Position numbers and translations under genes: made by a program. A stretch of 64,000 bases of DNA from Chitinophagaceae bacterium (GTDB lineage Bacteria; Bacteroidota; Bacteroidia; Chitinophagales; Chitinophagaceae), in assembly GCA_947446645.1 (NCBI GenBank), contig CANFHA010000019.1, positions 47,269-111,268 on the forward strand. Direction: 5' to 3'. Numbering within the stretch: the stretch's first letter is position 1; each line of letters begins with the position of its first letter. This document shows positions 38,185 to 47,066 of the stretch, piece by piece. The notes beneath the pieces are model-generated. The model was not told where the DNA came from, did no database searches, and saw only the letters and a program-made list of their open reading frames with translations.

Positions 38185-39285
38185 CTACTTTGCCTTTATT
38201 TTAATTTTTTTCACCGGTTTCTTTTCTTCTCCCTCCTCTATGCCTATCAGTAATGCCCATGCCTCAAGTCCTTCTACCCGCTCACAGACTAGCTTTATGA
38301 TGCCGGCCAGGGGTATGAACAGGAACATGCCGGGCACACCCCATACAAACTCTCCGATAATAACTGCAAGAATAGTAATGAAGGGATTCATCTTGACGCG
38401 GCCACCAATGATGCGCGGGAATAAAACATTCGAATCAAGAAGGTGAACTATGAACAGACCAACTCCAACTTCAAGTGCCATACTGCCGGAGTTATTGGCA
38501 ACAGTGACCAGCATGCAAATAACTATACTTGTATAAATGCCCAGGTATGGGATAATATTGAGCACGGCTGCCATGACACCCAAAAGCAAGGCATACGGTA
38601 CTCCCATAATGAGGAACATGGTGCTATTAACGATGCCTACTACCACCATTTCAATCACCAGCCCCAGCACATAGGCATTGATCATGTTTTTTGTTTCCAT
38701 TACTACCTCGCTCACCTTGGGCCTGTTCTGCTCAGAGAACAGGTAAAGCACAAACTTCATGAGGTGCTTGCGGTGATATAGCATGAAGAAGGTGAAGATG
38801 AGAATGAATATAGTAAGCAGCAGCATGCCCGTCACTGAAACAAATATATTGCTGAGTGAATGGCCTACAGTACCCATGAATCCGTTTACAGATTTGTTTA
38901 TGTAATCTGTCTGCTCACGGGTGGTAACGTGGAATTTGTAAGAGAACCAGTGCTGCAGATCAGTGAACATTTCTTCAAAACGCTTTCTGAGTTTTGGCAA
39001 ATCACTCGAGAAGTTGATGATCTGGCCGGCAAGGAAGTAAATAAAGCCCGCCATTACTGACACAAAAGCAAGTACACAGAGCATGGCCGCTGTGGCGCGA
39101 CCCATATGCAACTTGTTTTCCAAAAGGCGTGAGAGCGGAAATAAGAGTATAGATATGAGGAGTCCGAAGACCAGGGGTATGAAAATATTACTGGCTGAGA
39201 TAAGTATGGCAACCACCAGCACGACAGAAAGCAATATAAGTGCCAGGCGTGCATAAAAAGGAAGCTTTACTGTGTCATTGTTCAT
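38185..39285 (-). CDS. AI-2E family transporter, second copy
   Basis: From the ATG at 39285 (the frame also opens with a TTG at 39306) the protein has 366 residues. It has the family order: N-terminal helices (ARLALILLSVVLVVAILI, PLVFGLLISILLFPLSRLL), a middle soluble part, MLLLTIFILIFTFFMLYHRK, and the C-terminal set VLNIIPYLGIYTSIVICML and FVWGVPGMFLFIPLAGI. It is clearly a paralogue of the gene at 3185-4339. Substrate unknown. It ends in a lysine-rich tail (KKPVKKIKIKAK). Confidence 0.92.
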   Translation of the reverse strand: MNNDTVKLPFYARLALILLSVVLVVAILISASNIFIPLVFGLLISILLFPLSRLLENKLHMGRATAAMLCVLAFVSVMAGFIYFLAGQIINFSSDLPKLRKRFEEMFTDLQHWFSYKFHVTTREQTDYINKSVNGFMGTVGHSLSNIFVSVTGMLLLTIFILIFTFFMLYHRKHLMKFVLYLFSEQNRPKVSEVVMETKNMINAYVLGLVIEMVVVGIVNSTMFLIMGVPYALLLGVMAAVLNIIPYLGIYTSIVICMLVTVANNSGSMALEVGVGLFIVHLLDSNVLFPRIIGGRVKMNPFITILAVIIGEFVWGVPGMFLFIPLAGIIKLVCERVEGLEAWALLIGIEEGEEKKPVKKIKIKAK

Positions 39286-39447
39286 TGGTGGCAGTTTAAA
39301 TTTCAATAGGAATTGCAGTGCAACAGCTGATGCTTACCAAACTTAGCAGAATTGTGTCATAGCACAAAACAATAGATTATTTATTTGTCATAGTTCTATA
39401 ATCTGTAAAAATGATGGTTTGCATTTTCGCGCCATGCGTTACTTTTG

Positions 39448-40083
39448 ATGATAGAAAATGCGGTTTTGAAGAAATTCTTTAAAAAAGGCCTTACAGAGGC
39501 AGGATGTGATGAAGCGGGTAGGGGGTGTCTTGCAGGGCCGGTCTTTGCTGCGTCTGTAATATTACCTGCGGGTTTTCGCCACCCTTTGCTGAATGACAGC
39601 AAGCAAGTGACCGAAGATGACCGGAACAAGCTGCGGCCCATAATTGAGAAGAAAGCAGTAGCCTGGGCAGTGGCTATGATAGATCATACTGAAATTGACC
39701 TAATTAATATTCTAAAGGCCTCTTTTAAGGCCATGCACATGGCCATAGACCAGCTGCATACCCGCCCGGAACTGTTGTTGATAGACGGGCATATATTTCC
39801 TCCTTATTTTGGTATAGTGCACCAGTGTGTGATAGGCGGCGACGCCATCTATTCATCTATTGCTGCAGCCAGCATACTTGCTAAGACTCACCGCGATGAA
39901 TACATGCTGCGACTGCACCATGAATATCCGCACTATGGCTGGAACGAAAACAAGGGCTATGGTACGGCCTATCACCGGCGGCAGATAACCAGCATAGGCC
40001 TGTCACCTTATCATCGGCGCACGTTTGGCATATGTAAGGAGAGTGTACTTGCCTCAATACCCGGTGAGGGAGCAGAGGGGTAG
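39448..40083 (+). CDS. rnhB: Ribonuclease HII
   Basis: The 211-residue enzyme has the DEAGRG catalytic motif in GCDEAGRGCLAGPVF near residue 20, IDGHIFPP and the SIAAASILAKTHRDEYM block with the remaining acidic residues, and ends with HRRTFGICKE. It cuts RNA in RNA-DNA hybrids, including single ribonucleotides. The start is ATG 39448 (a TTG lies one codon upstream). A TACTTTTG box at 39440-39447 touches this ATG. If that box is a used promoter, translation would have to start further in. Confidence 0.96.
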   Translation: MIENAVLKKFFKKGLTEAGCDEAGRGCLAGPVFAASVILPAGFRHPLLNDSKQVTEDDRNKLRPIIEKKAVAWAVAMIDHTEIDLINILKASFKAMHMAIDQLHTRPELLLIDGHIFPPYFGIVHQCVIGGDAIYSSIAAASILAKTHRDEYMLRLHHEYPHYGWNENKGYGTAYHRRQITSIGLSPYHRRTFGICKESVLASIPGEGAEG

Positions 40084-40110
40084 GCCCTGGCAGGTTTTAA
40101 AGCCTGAAAT

Positions 40111-41634
40111 TTATACCTTATTTTTAATAGCCCATGTAGTATACCATTTCAGCAATGTTTTACGGAGTGCATCAGGATTTATGGGTTTCAGAATAAACTC
40201 CTTGGCGCCCAGCTCTGCAAATTCGGCCTGTATCTCGGCATCTACAGCAGCTGTGAGCGGAAATATATTGATATCCGGGTTGAATTTCCTGATCTCCTTC
40301 GTGGCGGTTATTCCGTCCATTATGGGCATCTGCACGTCCATCAGTATGATATCAAATTCCTCGATCTTGGCTTTTTCTACCGCTTTAAGCCCGTTATCCA
40401 CTACCGTTACATGTGCGTTCCAGTTGCTAAGCATTTTTTTGGCGAGCAGCGCATTGTAGGTAATATCTTCAACCAGCAAAATCCGCACGCCTTCGAGCAG
40501 CAGCTTTTCTGAACCTATATCTATTTCTACACCTTCCTGCAGTGTGCTCTTCGGCAGCGTGAGGGTAAAATAGAAAGTTGATCCTTCACCGATGGTGCTC
40601 TTTACCTTTATCTCACTACCCATTAGCTTGAGTAGTTTCTGGATAATAGCGAGACCAAGGCCGGTGCCACCATACTCGCGCGTTATATACTTATGGGCCT
40701 GTGTAAACCGGTGAAATATGTGTTTCTGACTTTCTTTGCTAATGCCAATTCCGGTATCGGAAATCGAAAAGTCGATCACACAATTATTTCCTTCCTGCGC
40801 TTTTAGTTGCAGTTCAACGGTGATACGCCCCTGGTTAGTAAACTTAATGGCATTCGATATAAGATTGTTGAATACCTGTGCCAGCCGGGTGGTATCACCT
40901 ACCAGATACTTAGGTATATCCTCATCTACCATTATTTTTATTGTGTCGCCATGCTCATCGGCCATTATCTTATTGGCCATCTTTATCTCGTTGAGCAGCT
41001 TACGGATCTCGATGTCGCTGCTGGCAAATACTATTTTGTTTTCTTCTATTTTGTTGAAGTCAAGAATGTCGTTGACCAGCGAAAGCAGGTTTTTAGAAGA
41101 GATCTGCAGGATATCGAGATATTCTACCTGTGAAGGCATTGGGTTTTCCTGCTTCAGCAGATGAATGTAACCTATAATGGCATTCAGTGGAGTCCTGATC
41201 TCGTGGCTCATGGTAGAGAGGAAATCTCCCTTTGCACGGGCTGTCTTTTCAGCAATATTTTTAGCCTCAGTAAGGTGCTTTTCCAGCTCTTTTGTTTTGC
41301 GGATCTGCTCTTTGAGGAATGTGATTATGTTAAGGATGTCATCATCAGCATCTGTCATTCCATGGGACAAATTGGCGTCTATCGCCGAAATTGCATCCTT
41401 TAGCTCAGATATTGACTTAAGCCTGATCTCATTCTGACTTTTTAAATTCTCAACTACTTCATTGAATTCTTTTTCGCTGACAATAAAGGCATTTTCGATA
41501 ATTTTCTTATCCCTGTCAAAGGAGTCATAGTTATCACTTACCGACTCCAGGAACTCAGTGAGTTCTTTTGCATCCTGATAATCCTTGGGGAGGTAGCGTG
41601 CTATTTGCTTCTTAAGTATTTTATTGTACGACAT
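40111..41634 (-). CDS. Hybrid sensor histidine kinase with C-terminal receiver
   Basis: The 507-residue protein has no membrane helix. Residues 1-130 are a charged coiled-coil-like sensor or linker. The HisKA domain has H144 in MSHEIRTPL; the ATPase domain has the N box (NNLISNAIKF, 256-265), DTGIG (293-297) and GGTGLGLA (322-329). The receiver domain (about 383-500) has the phosphoacceptor D433 in LMDVQMP. It is a cytoplasmic hybrid kinase. It lies 13 bases after the FIST gene and is last in a three-gene operon with FIST and HPt proteins. Confidence 0.96.
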   Translation of the reverse strand: MSYNKILKKQIARYLPKDYQDAKELTEFLESVSDNYDSFDRDKKIIENAFIVSEKEFNEVVENLKSQNEIRLKSISELKDAISAIDANLSHGMTDADDDILNIITFLKEQIRKTKELEKHLTEAKNIAEKTARAKGDFLSTMSHEIRTPLNAIIGYIHLLKQENPMPSQVEYLDILQISSKNLLSLVNDILDFNKIEENKIVFASSDIEIRKLLNEIKMANKIMADEHGDTIKIMVDEDIPKYLVGDTTRLAQVFNNLISNAIKFTNQGRITVELQLKAQEGNNCVIDFSISDTGIGISKESQKHIFHRFTQAHKYITREYGGTGLGLAIIQKLLKLMGSEIKVKSTIGEGSTFYFTLTLPKSTLQEGVEIDIGSEKLLLEGVRILLVEDITYNALLAKKMLSNWNAHVTVVDNGLKAVEKAKIEEFDIILMDVQMPIMDGITATKEIRKFNPDINIFPLTAAVDAEIQAEFAELGAKEFILKPINPDALRKTLLKWYTTWAIKNKV

Positions 41635-41647
41635 CTGTACTTTGTTT

Positions 41648-42790
41648 TTAGAATTCTTTAAAAGCCGTAATAGTCATTGTCTGGTTGTGCAATTCACAAC
41701 GTGTATCTGATTTCAGCGGAGTGATTTCGCCATAAGAATAGAAACCCGCAATACTTACGCCGGGACCGAAAACATCACCCGTAGCTTCCACCTCTTCATC
41801 AATTCGTTTTTGCAGGATTATCTTTCTACCCACGCAGCTTATCAGTATCACCAGGTCCGGCTCTGTATCGTTGAATTTTGCAATAGAAGTCTCAGAAGCA
41901 TCTGCGGCAGCTTGTATCAGCTTGCCGAAATTCCCTTTCATCAATTTTACTTTGCTTCCTTCAGGCATGTTGCCGGCAAACGTCATGCTATCTTCTTCTT
42001 CATTTACTGCAAGAATGGTCCGCACTAATGACATTTCGCTGCCAGCATCTTTTAGGGAAAGCGGGAAAAGCAATGCAGAACCCGGGAGTTCTTTCACATA
42101 GTCACCCAGGTATTCTTTGTACAGGCTAAGCGCACTTTTGCCATCGATCTGGTACAGTACATTTTTGTGTGATTTGGTAATAGTTCTTTCATAGCCAAAT
42201 TCATCCCAGCCACCTAAGGAACCATGCCCGATCAGCAGGTCTTTACCATAAAATCCAACTGCAACCACGTTGCCTTCCCCGGGAATGCAGTTCAGCCCGG
42301 TTACAGTTGATTTGAACTTGTCCTCATCTCCGGCCAAGCCACCGGTAACAGGGATACGCTTATTATTAGCACTATTGAGGCCAGACACCAGTTCGCTTCC
42401 ATTTATATTAATACCATCGCTAACTACGAACATGTAGCACAGATCATCGCTTTGCAATTGATCAAAAAGCCGTTGTCCTGCTTCATAGCTATTACAGTCG
42501 TTGCCAAGTGCCAGCGAAAGAGCGCGTGTGCGTGTCTTATCAAATGCCATTGCAGTGGCAATAATGCTGTCATCGAGCACGTGCCCCTGTGCTATCTCGC
42601 CTGCTGTGGATGCAAACACGAGGTCGGCATTCGGATATTTATTTCTCAGAAAGTCGAAGTTGGCGCTTTGCGTGAGCAGCGCAGCGTTACCAAACACAAG
42701 TACAAGATTTGCTTTATCTTTATCTGGCATGCCGGCAGAAGCAATGTCGTTCCAGGTGCCGTTGATGCAGGTGTGCTGTTGTATTTTCAT
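41648..42790 (-). CDS. FIST domain sensor protein
   Basis: The 380-residue protein has the FIST N domain (LVFGNAALL..., VFASTAGEI, SDGININGSELVSGL, VTGGLAGDEDKF, VAVGFYG) and the FIST C domain (DGKSALSLYKEYLGD, then CVGRKIIL and GFYSYGEITP). FIST domains are intracellular sensory modules, proposed to bind small ligands such as amino acids and usually tied to signalling proteins. Here it is free-standing and sits between an HPt gene (6 bases upstream) and a hybrid kinase (13 bases downstream), which suggests it reports to that kinase. Confidence 0.94.
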   Translation of the reverse strand: MKIQQHTCINGTWNDIASAGMPDKDKANLVLVFGNAALLTQSANFDFLRNKYPNADLVFASTAGEIAQGHVLDDSIIATAMAFDKTRTRALSLALGNDCNSYEAGQRLFDQLQSDDLCYMFVVSDGININGSELVSGLNSANNKRIPVTGGLAGDEDKFKSTVTGLNCIPGEGNVVAVGFYGKDLLIGHGSLGGWDEFGYERTITKSHKNVLYQIDGKSALSLYKEYLGDYVKELPGSALLFPLSLKDAGSEMSLVRTILAVNEEEDSMTFAGNMPEGSKVKLMKGNFGKLIQAAADASETSIAKFNDTEPDLVILISCVGRKIILQKRIDEEVEATGDVFGPGVSIAGFYSYGEITPLKSDTRCELHNQTMTITAFKEF

Positions 42791-42796
42791 ATCGTT

Positions 42797-43135
42797 CTAG
42801 GCTGTTATTTCTGTTTTAAGATGGTCGATCACGCTTCCTATCGTGTTGGTTATCAATTTAATATTGCTGAGATTAGCTGCGTCGAGCCCATTTTCGTGAA
42901 TTTCCTTTTCTATGTTTTTTAGTATACCCTTAATGCTGGTTACATGAAGGCTTGTAACCATTCCGGCAAACTTATGAAGCTCACCTTCAATAACCGACAC
43001 ATTGCCCGACATGCAGGCTTCATTGATTTTATCTAATGAAACGGCAGCATCAGCGGTGAAGTTGGCCAACAATTCATTAAGTGCCTCCAGGTCGTCGCCA
43101 AACAGTGATTTTAATTCAGTCAGATCGTATAGCAT
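42797..43135 (-). CDS. Histidine phosphotransfer (HPt) protein
   Basis: The 112-residue all-helical protein has the HPt phosphorylation motif ELHKFAGMVTSLH with H54, equivalent to the HxLKG pattern of HPt domains, and an acidic helix upstream (FGDDLEALNELLANF). It would pass phosphate between receiver domains. It is first in the operon with FIST and the hybrid kinase (spacing 6 bases). The partner response regulator is not in the window. Confidence 0.9.
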   Translation of the reverse strand: MLYDLTELKSLFGDDLEALNELLANFTADAAVSLDKINEACMSGNVSVIEGELHKFAGMVTSLHVTSIKGILKNIEKEIHENGLDAANLSNIKLITNTIGSVIDHLKTEITA

Positions 43136-43170
43136 AGTTCAAGAAAACGTGTACAAAATACACCCGGTTT

Positions 43171-43198
43171 TATGTCTGCACATGTGTGTACAGACATA
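43171..43198. promoter_or_regulatory. Dyad upstream of the HPt-FIST-kinase operon
   Basis: TATGTCTG at 43171-43178 is the exact inverse complement of CAGACATA at 43191-43198, around a 12-base centre that contains CACATGTG. It lies about 50 bases before the operon start at 43135. The size and symmetry fit an operator for a dimeric regulator. No T tract follows, so it is less likely a terminator. Confidence 0.45.
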
Positions 43199-43382
43199 CA
43201 ATAAAAAACATTGGGGCGAATTGTGCTTTAAATATAGTGCGTTTTCTATAATAAACACTTTGTTAACGATTATGATTATATAGAAAATATTTTTTAATTT
43301 AATTGCGAATCCGCTATCAAATTATAGACAGGGGTTTTCAACATATTTTTTCTAATTTGTAGCCTCTTAAAACAATATAGAA

Positions 43383-46328
43383 ATGAGATCAGTTAAATTG
43401 TACTTGATAACGGCATGCGTGCTGGTGTCTGGCGTAGTGCTGGGTAAGGATAAGGAAAGCGAGGCCGGTCATGAGTGGAAAAGTGCAAAGTCTGGAGGGT
43501 ATAGCTACAAATATGTAAGCAATGACCCTATGCAGGCCAGGTTCTATACGCTGGGCAACGGCCTTACGGTGATATTGAGCCCTACGCACAAGGAGCCGCG
43601 CATGCACTTTTTTATAGCTACCAAGGCAGGCAGCAAAACTGACCCGGCTGACCATACCGGCCTGGCGCACTACCTGGAGCATATGATGTTTAAAGGTACG
43701 CAGCAATATGGCTCGCTTGACTGGAGCAAAGAAGAGCCAATGCTCAATAAGATAAACGCACTCTATGAAGAGTATAACCACACTACCGATGAGGCGAAAC
43801 GGAAAGTGATCTATCATAAGATAGATTCGGTATCGGGCCTGGCTGCTAAGTTTGCTATAGCCAATGAGTATGATAAGATGATGTCATCCATGGGTGCGAA
43901 AGGCACTAATGCCTTTACCTCATTTGAGCAGACTGTGTATACTGAAGACGTGCCTGCCAATGCGGTAGACAAGTTTCTGAAGGTGCAGGCAGAGCGTTTC
44001 CGCGACCCTGTGTTCCGCATATTCCATACCGAGCTGGAGGCAGTGTATGAAGAGAAAAACCGCACACTGGATAATGATGGCCGCAAGGTATCTGAGCTGT
44101 TGCTGGCAAACCTGTTCCTTAATCATACCTATGGTAAGCAAACAACCATAGGTACCATAGAACATCTTAAAAACCCATCGCTGCTGGAGATCAGGAAGTA
44201 CTTTGATACCTACTATGTGCCTAACAACATGGGCGTAATAGTGGCCGGCGACTTTGAACCGGATGAAATGATCAGCAAGATAGATCACTACTTTTCAAAG
44301 ATGCACTCCAAAACCGTGTCTAAGTATACCTTTAAAGAAGAGGCGCCAATAGCTGCCCCGATAGTAAAAGAAGTGTATGGTCCTGATGCGGAGTTTGTGA
44401 GCATTGGTTACCGAATGCCGGGTATACATGATAAGGACGCACTGCTGGCCGACCTGGTAGGGCAGATACTAACCAATGGCCGAGCAGGACTTATAGACCT
44501 GAACCTGGTAAAAAAGCAAAAGTTGCTGCGAGCATTTGCCAGCGCAGATATACTGATAGATCATGGCTTTATGACATTGCAAGGCACACCGACGCTGGGC
44601 CAGAACCTGGATGAGGTAAGAACGCTGATGATGGGCGAGATAAATAACCTGAAACAAGGCAATTTTGATAACAGCCTGCTGGAGTCTATAGTGAACAACC
44701 AGAAAAAGGCGATGATGCAGCAGACGGAAAAATACGGCTCACGCGCCAGCGCGCTCATGGGTGCATTTACCGGTGAAGAAGACTGGCTGGACGATGTGTC
44801 GTATACCGATAAACTGTCTAAGCTCACAAAGCAGAACATTGTGGATTTTGCCAACAAATACTTTGGCGAGAACTATGTGGTGGTTTATAAGAGGAAAGGC
44901 GAGGACAAGAATGTGCTGAAGGTAGCAAAGCCACCTATTACGCCTGTGGAGACAAACGCCAATGCCCAGTCTGCATTTGTGAAAGATGTGATCAACTCGC
45001 CTGTGACTCCGGTGCAACCCGTATGGCTGGACTATGGTAAAGACATGCAGAAAGGCAGCCTGGGTCCGGCAGAAGTACTGTACGTGCATAACGATGAGAA
45101 CGGATTGTTCCGCATGTCTTACCGCTATAAAATGGGCAGCTGGAATGATAAAAAGCTGGCCATAGCGGCACAGTATCTGCAATTCCTGGGAACAGATAAA
45201 ATGAGCTCGGAAAATATCTCTAAAGAGATGTACAAACTGGCCTGCAGCTTTAATATGAGGGCAGAGGGTGAGTATACTATACTCAGCATTGAAGGCTTGC
45301 AGGAAAATTTCGGCAAAGCAACGGCGCTGGTAGAAAACCTGCTCAGCCAATGCGTAGCAGATGAAACCGCACTTACCTCGCTGAAAGCGCGCATAAGTAA
45401 GAGCAGGGCTGATGCCAAGAATAACAAAGGACAGATAATGAGCGGACTGGTAGCCTACGCACGTTACGGGGCAGATAATCCATTCAACAATGTGCTGAGC
45501 AACGATGAGCTGAAAAATATGACCAGTGCAGAACTTGTAGACCTGCTGCATAGCTTAAACAACTATAGCCACAGGATAATATATTACGGTCCTAAATCGC
45601 TTACCGAACTTACTGCAGATTTGAGAAGCACACACAAGATGCCGGAAATGTTTAAGCCTTTTGCTGCGGCAAAGACATTCAACTTTACGAGCCAGGCACA
45701 AAACCAGGTATTATTTACAAACTATGACATGGTGCAAAGCGAGATACGCTGGGTAAGAAATATTCCGGGTTATGATCCTCTTAAGCAGCCTTCCATTAAC
45801 ATGTTCAACAATTATTTTGGTGGCGGCATGGGTTCACTGGTGTTCCAGACCATACGCGAAAGCAAGGCACTCGCTTACTCTACGAGTTCCTATGTCATCA
45901 CACCAGAGAAGAAAGAAGATCCGTACTTCATATCGGCCTATGTAGGTTGCCAGGCAGATAAGTTCAATGATGCAGCAAAGGCAATGAATGAGCTGCTGAA
46001 TGACCTGCCATCGGTAGAAAATAATATGCTCAATGCACGTTCGGAATTGAAGAAGGGTATAGAAACTGAGCGCATAACAGAAGATGAGATCATAAATAAC
46101 TATATAGCTGCCGAGCGTAAAGGCCTTAACGAAGACATACGCAAGCAGATATACCAGAATGCGGACGCGCTTGGCTATAATGATCTGAAAAAGTTTCACA
46201 CAGACAATATGGCCAACAAGCCGTATACCTACTGTATACTGGCATCAGATAAAAAGGTAAGCCAGAACGATATGGAAAAGCTTGGTGCGGTAAAGACACT
46301 GACGCTTAGTGAAATATTCGGCTATTAA
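43383..46328 (+). CDS. M16 family zinc peptidase (insulinase-like, two-domain)
   Basis: The 981-residue protein has a signal peptide (cleavage near VVLGKD) and the inverted zinc motif HYLEH (H96, E99, H100), with the distal Glu in a later ELEAVYEEKNR segment. Duplicated M16 halves follow; the C-terminal half has NNYFGGGMGSLVFQTIRESKALAYS, the usual non-catalytic repeat signature. The protein is as long as pitrilysin-type enzymes and probably degrades peptides in the periplasm. It is followed by a terminator. Confidence 0.95.
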   Translation: MRSVKLYLITACVLVSGVVLGKDKESEAGHEWKSAKSGGYSYKYVSNDPMQARFYTLGNGLTVILSPTHKEPRMHFFIATKAGSKTDPADHTGLAHYLEHMMFKGTQQYGSLDWSKEEPMLNKINALYEEYNHTTDEAKRKVIYHKIDSVSGLAAKFAIANEYDKMMSSMGAKGTNAFTSFEQTVYTEDVPANAVDKFLKVQAERFRDPVFRIFHTELEAVYEEKNRTLDNDGRKVSELLLANLFLNHTYGKQTTIGTIEHLKNPSLLEIRKYFDTYYVPNNMGVIVAGDFEPDEMISKIDHYFSKMHSKTVSKYTFKEEAPIAAPIVKEVYGPDAEFVSIGYRMPGIHDKDALLADLVGQILTNGRAGLIDLNLVKKQKLLRAFASADILIDHGFMTLQGTPTLGQNLDEVRTLMMGEINNLKQGNFDNSLLESIVNNQKKAMMQQTEKYGSRASALMGAFTGEEDWLDDVSYTDKLSKLTKQNIVDFANKYFGENYVVVYKRKGEDKNVLKVAKPPITPVETNANAQSAFVKDVINSPVTPVQPVWLDYGKDMQKGSLGPAEVLYVHNDENGLFRMSYRYKMGSWNDKKLAIAAQYLQFLGTDKMSSENISKEMYKLACSFNMRAEGEYTILSIEGLQENFGKATALVENLLSQCVADETALTSLKARISKSRADAKNNKGQIMSGLVAYARYGADNPFNNVLSNDELKNMTSAELVDLLHSLNNYSHRIIYYGPKSLTELTADLRSTHKMPEMFKPFAAAKTFNFTSQAQNQVLFTNYDMVQSEIRWVRNIPGYDPLKQPSINMFNNYFGGGMGSLVFQTIRESKALAYSTSSYVITPEKKEDPYFISAYVGCQADKFNDAAKAMNELLNDLPSVENNMLNARSELKKGIETERITEDEIINNYIAAERKGLNEDIRKQIYQNADALGYNDLKKFHTDNMANKPYTYCILASDKKVSQNDMEKLGAVKTLTLSEIFGY

Positions 46329-46352
46329 TAATGTTGTTATATAATGTTAGCT

Positions 46353-46385
46353 AGAGGCGCAATTTTTTGCGCCTCTATGCTTTTT
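46353..46385 (+). terminator. Rho-independent terminator after the M16 gene
   Basis: AGAGGCGCAA at 46353-46362 pairs exactly with TTGCGCCTCT at 46367-46376 over TTTT, and is followed by TTTTT at 46381-46385. The stem is 10 bp. Confidence 0.85.
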
Positions 46386-46416
46386 ATGGGGTGAATGGGT
46401 TAAACACATAAATTTG
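46385..46416 (+). promoter_or_regulatory. Promoter for the ferritin-like gene, nearly leaderless
   Basis: TAAATTTG at 46409-46416 is a perfect -7 box; TATG at 46385-46388 lies 20 bases upstream as the -33 box. The ATG is at 46422, only five bases after the -7 box, so the transcript probably begins at or right before the start codon. Confidence 0.55.
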
Positions 46417-46421
46417 CACCG

Positions 46422-47066
46422 ATGGAACAAAGTGAACTGCTTAGTAAGATAACGGACCGGATAGTAGCCAATGACGACATGCACGCCAAATGGCTGAACA
46501 GCCTGTCTATGATGGAAAACACCGGGGCGCGGAAAATATCTAAATACGAACATCCTGTATACACCAACCTGATAGTCCTGAAACATGCGGCAGAAGAAGC
46601 GCGTCACGCATACTACCTGAAAAAGCAGATCGGCAAACTGGACCCCAATGCATGCCCCGATTACTCTTACTCTTACTTGCTTGCGCCAATAGAAAGCTAT
46701 CATTATCTGAATCAGCTGGATGTAGACGCCTGCAGATACGTGAAAACGAAGCTTAACCTCAGCGGCCGCGAAATGAAACATGGTGCCTACCTGCTGGTAA
46801 CCTACGCTATAGAAGTGCGTGCAGACATGCTATACGGCATATACCAGGAAGCGCTTACAAAGCATGCATCGAAAGTGAATGTAAAATCCATTATTCTGGA
46901 AGAAGAAGGGCACCTGGAAGAGATGCAGAAGATGCTGGAAGTTTTTCACCCGGAATGGGAAAGGCTTGCCAACGATATGTGTGAAGTGGAGAACAAGTTG
47001 TTTGAGCGATGGATAAAAGCTATCTCGCAAATATTGGAGGGTGTTACTTCCCCTCAACCCTGTTGA
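46422..47066 (+). CDS. Putative ferritin-like diiron protein
   Basis: The 214-residue helical protein shows spaced metal-ligand motifs: KHAAEEARHAYYLKKQ (EExRH, about residues 54-69), a second Glu-bearing helix (VTYAIEVRADMLYGIY) and ILEEEGHLEEMQKML (ExxH). Two ExxH pairs plus single glutamates are the layout of ferritin-like four-helix diiron proteins. No closer family is recognised. It has a near-leaderless promoter and overlaps the convergent gene at its 3' end by 23 bases. Confidence 0.65.
   Translation: MEQSELLSKITDRIVANDDMHAKWLNSLSMMENTGARKISKYEHPVYTNLIVLKHAAEEARHAYYLKKQIGKLDPNACPDYSYSYLLAPIESYHYLNQLDVDACRYVKTKLNLSGREMKHGAYLLVTYAIEVRADMLYGIYQEALTKHASKVNVKSIILEEEGHLEEMQKMLEVFHPEWERLANDMCEVENKLFERWIKAISQILEGVTSPQPC

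Noticed and set aside
44739..45551. Open frame of 270 codons on the minus strand
   Set aside because: It lies antisense to the well-supported M16 peptidase gene and has no recognisable motif.
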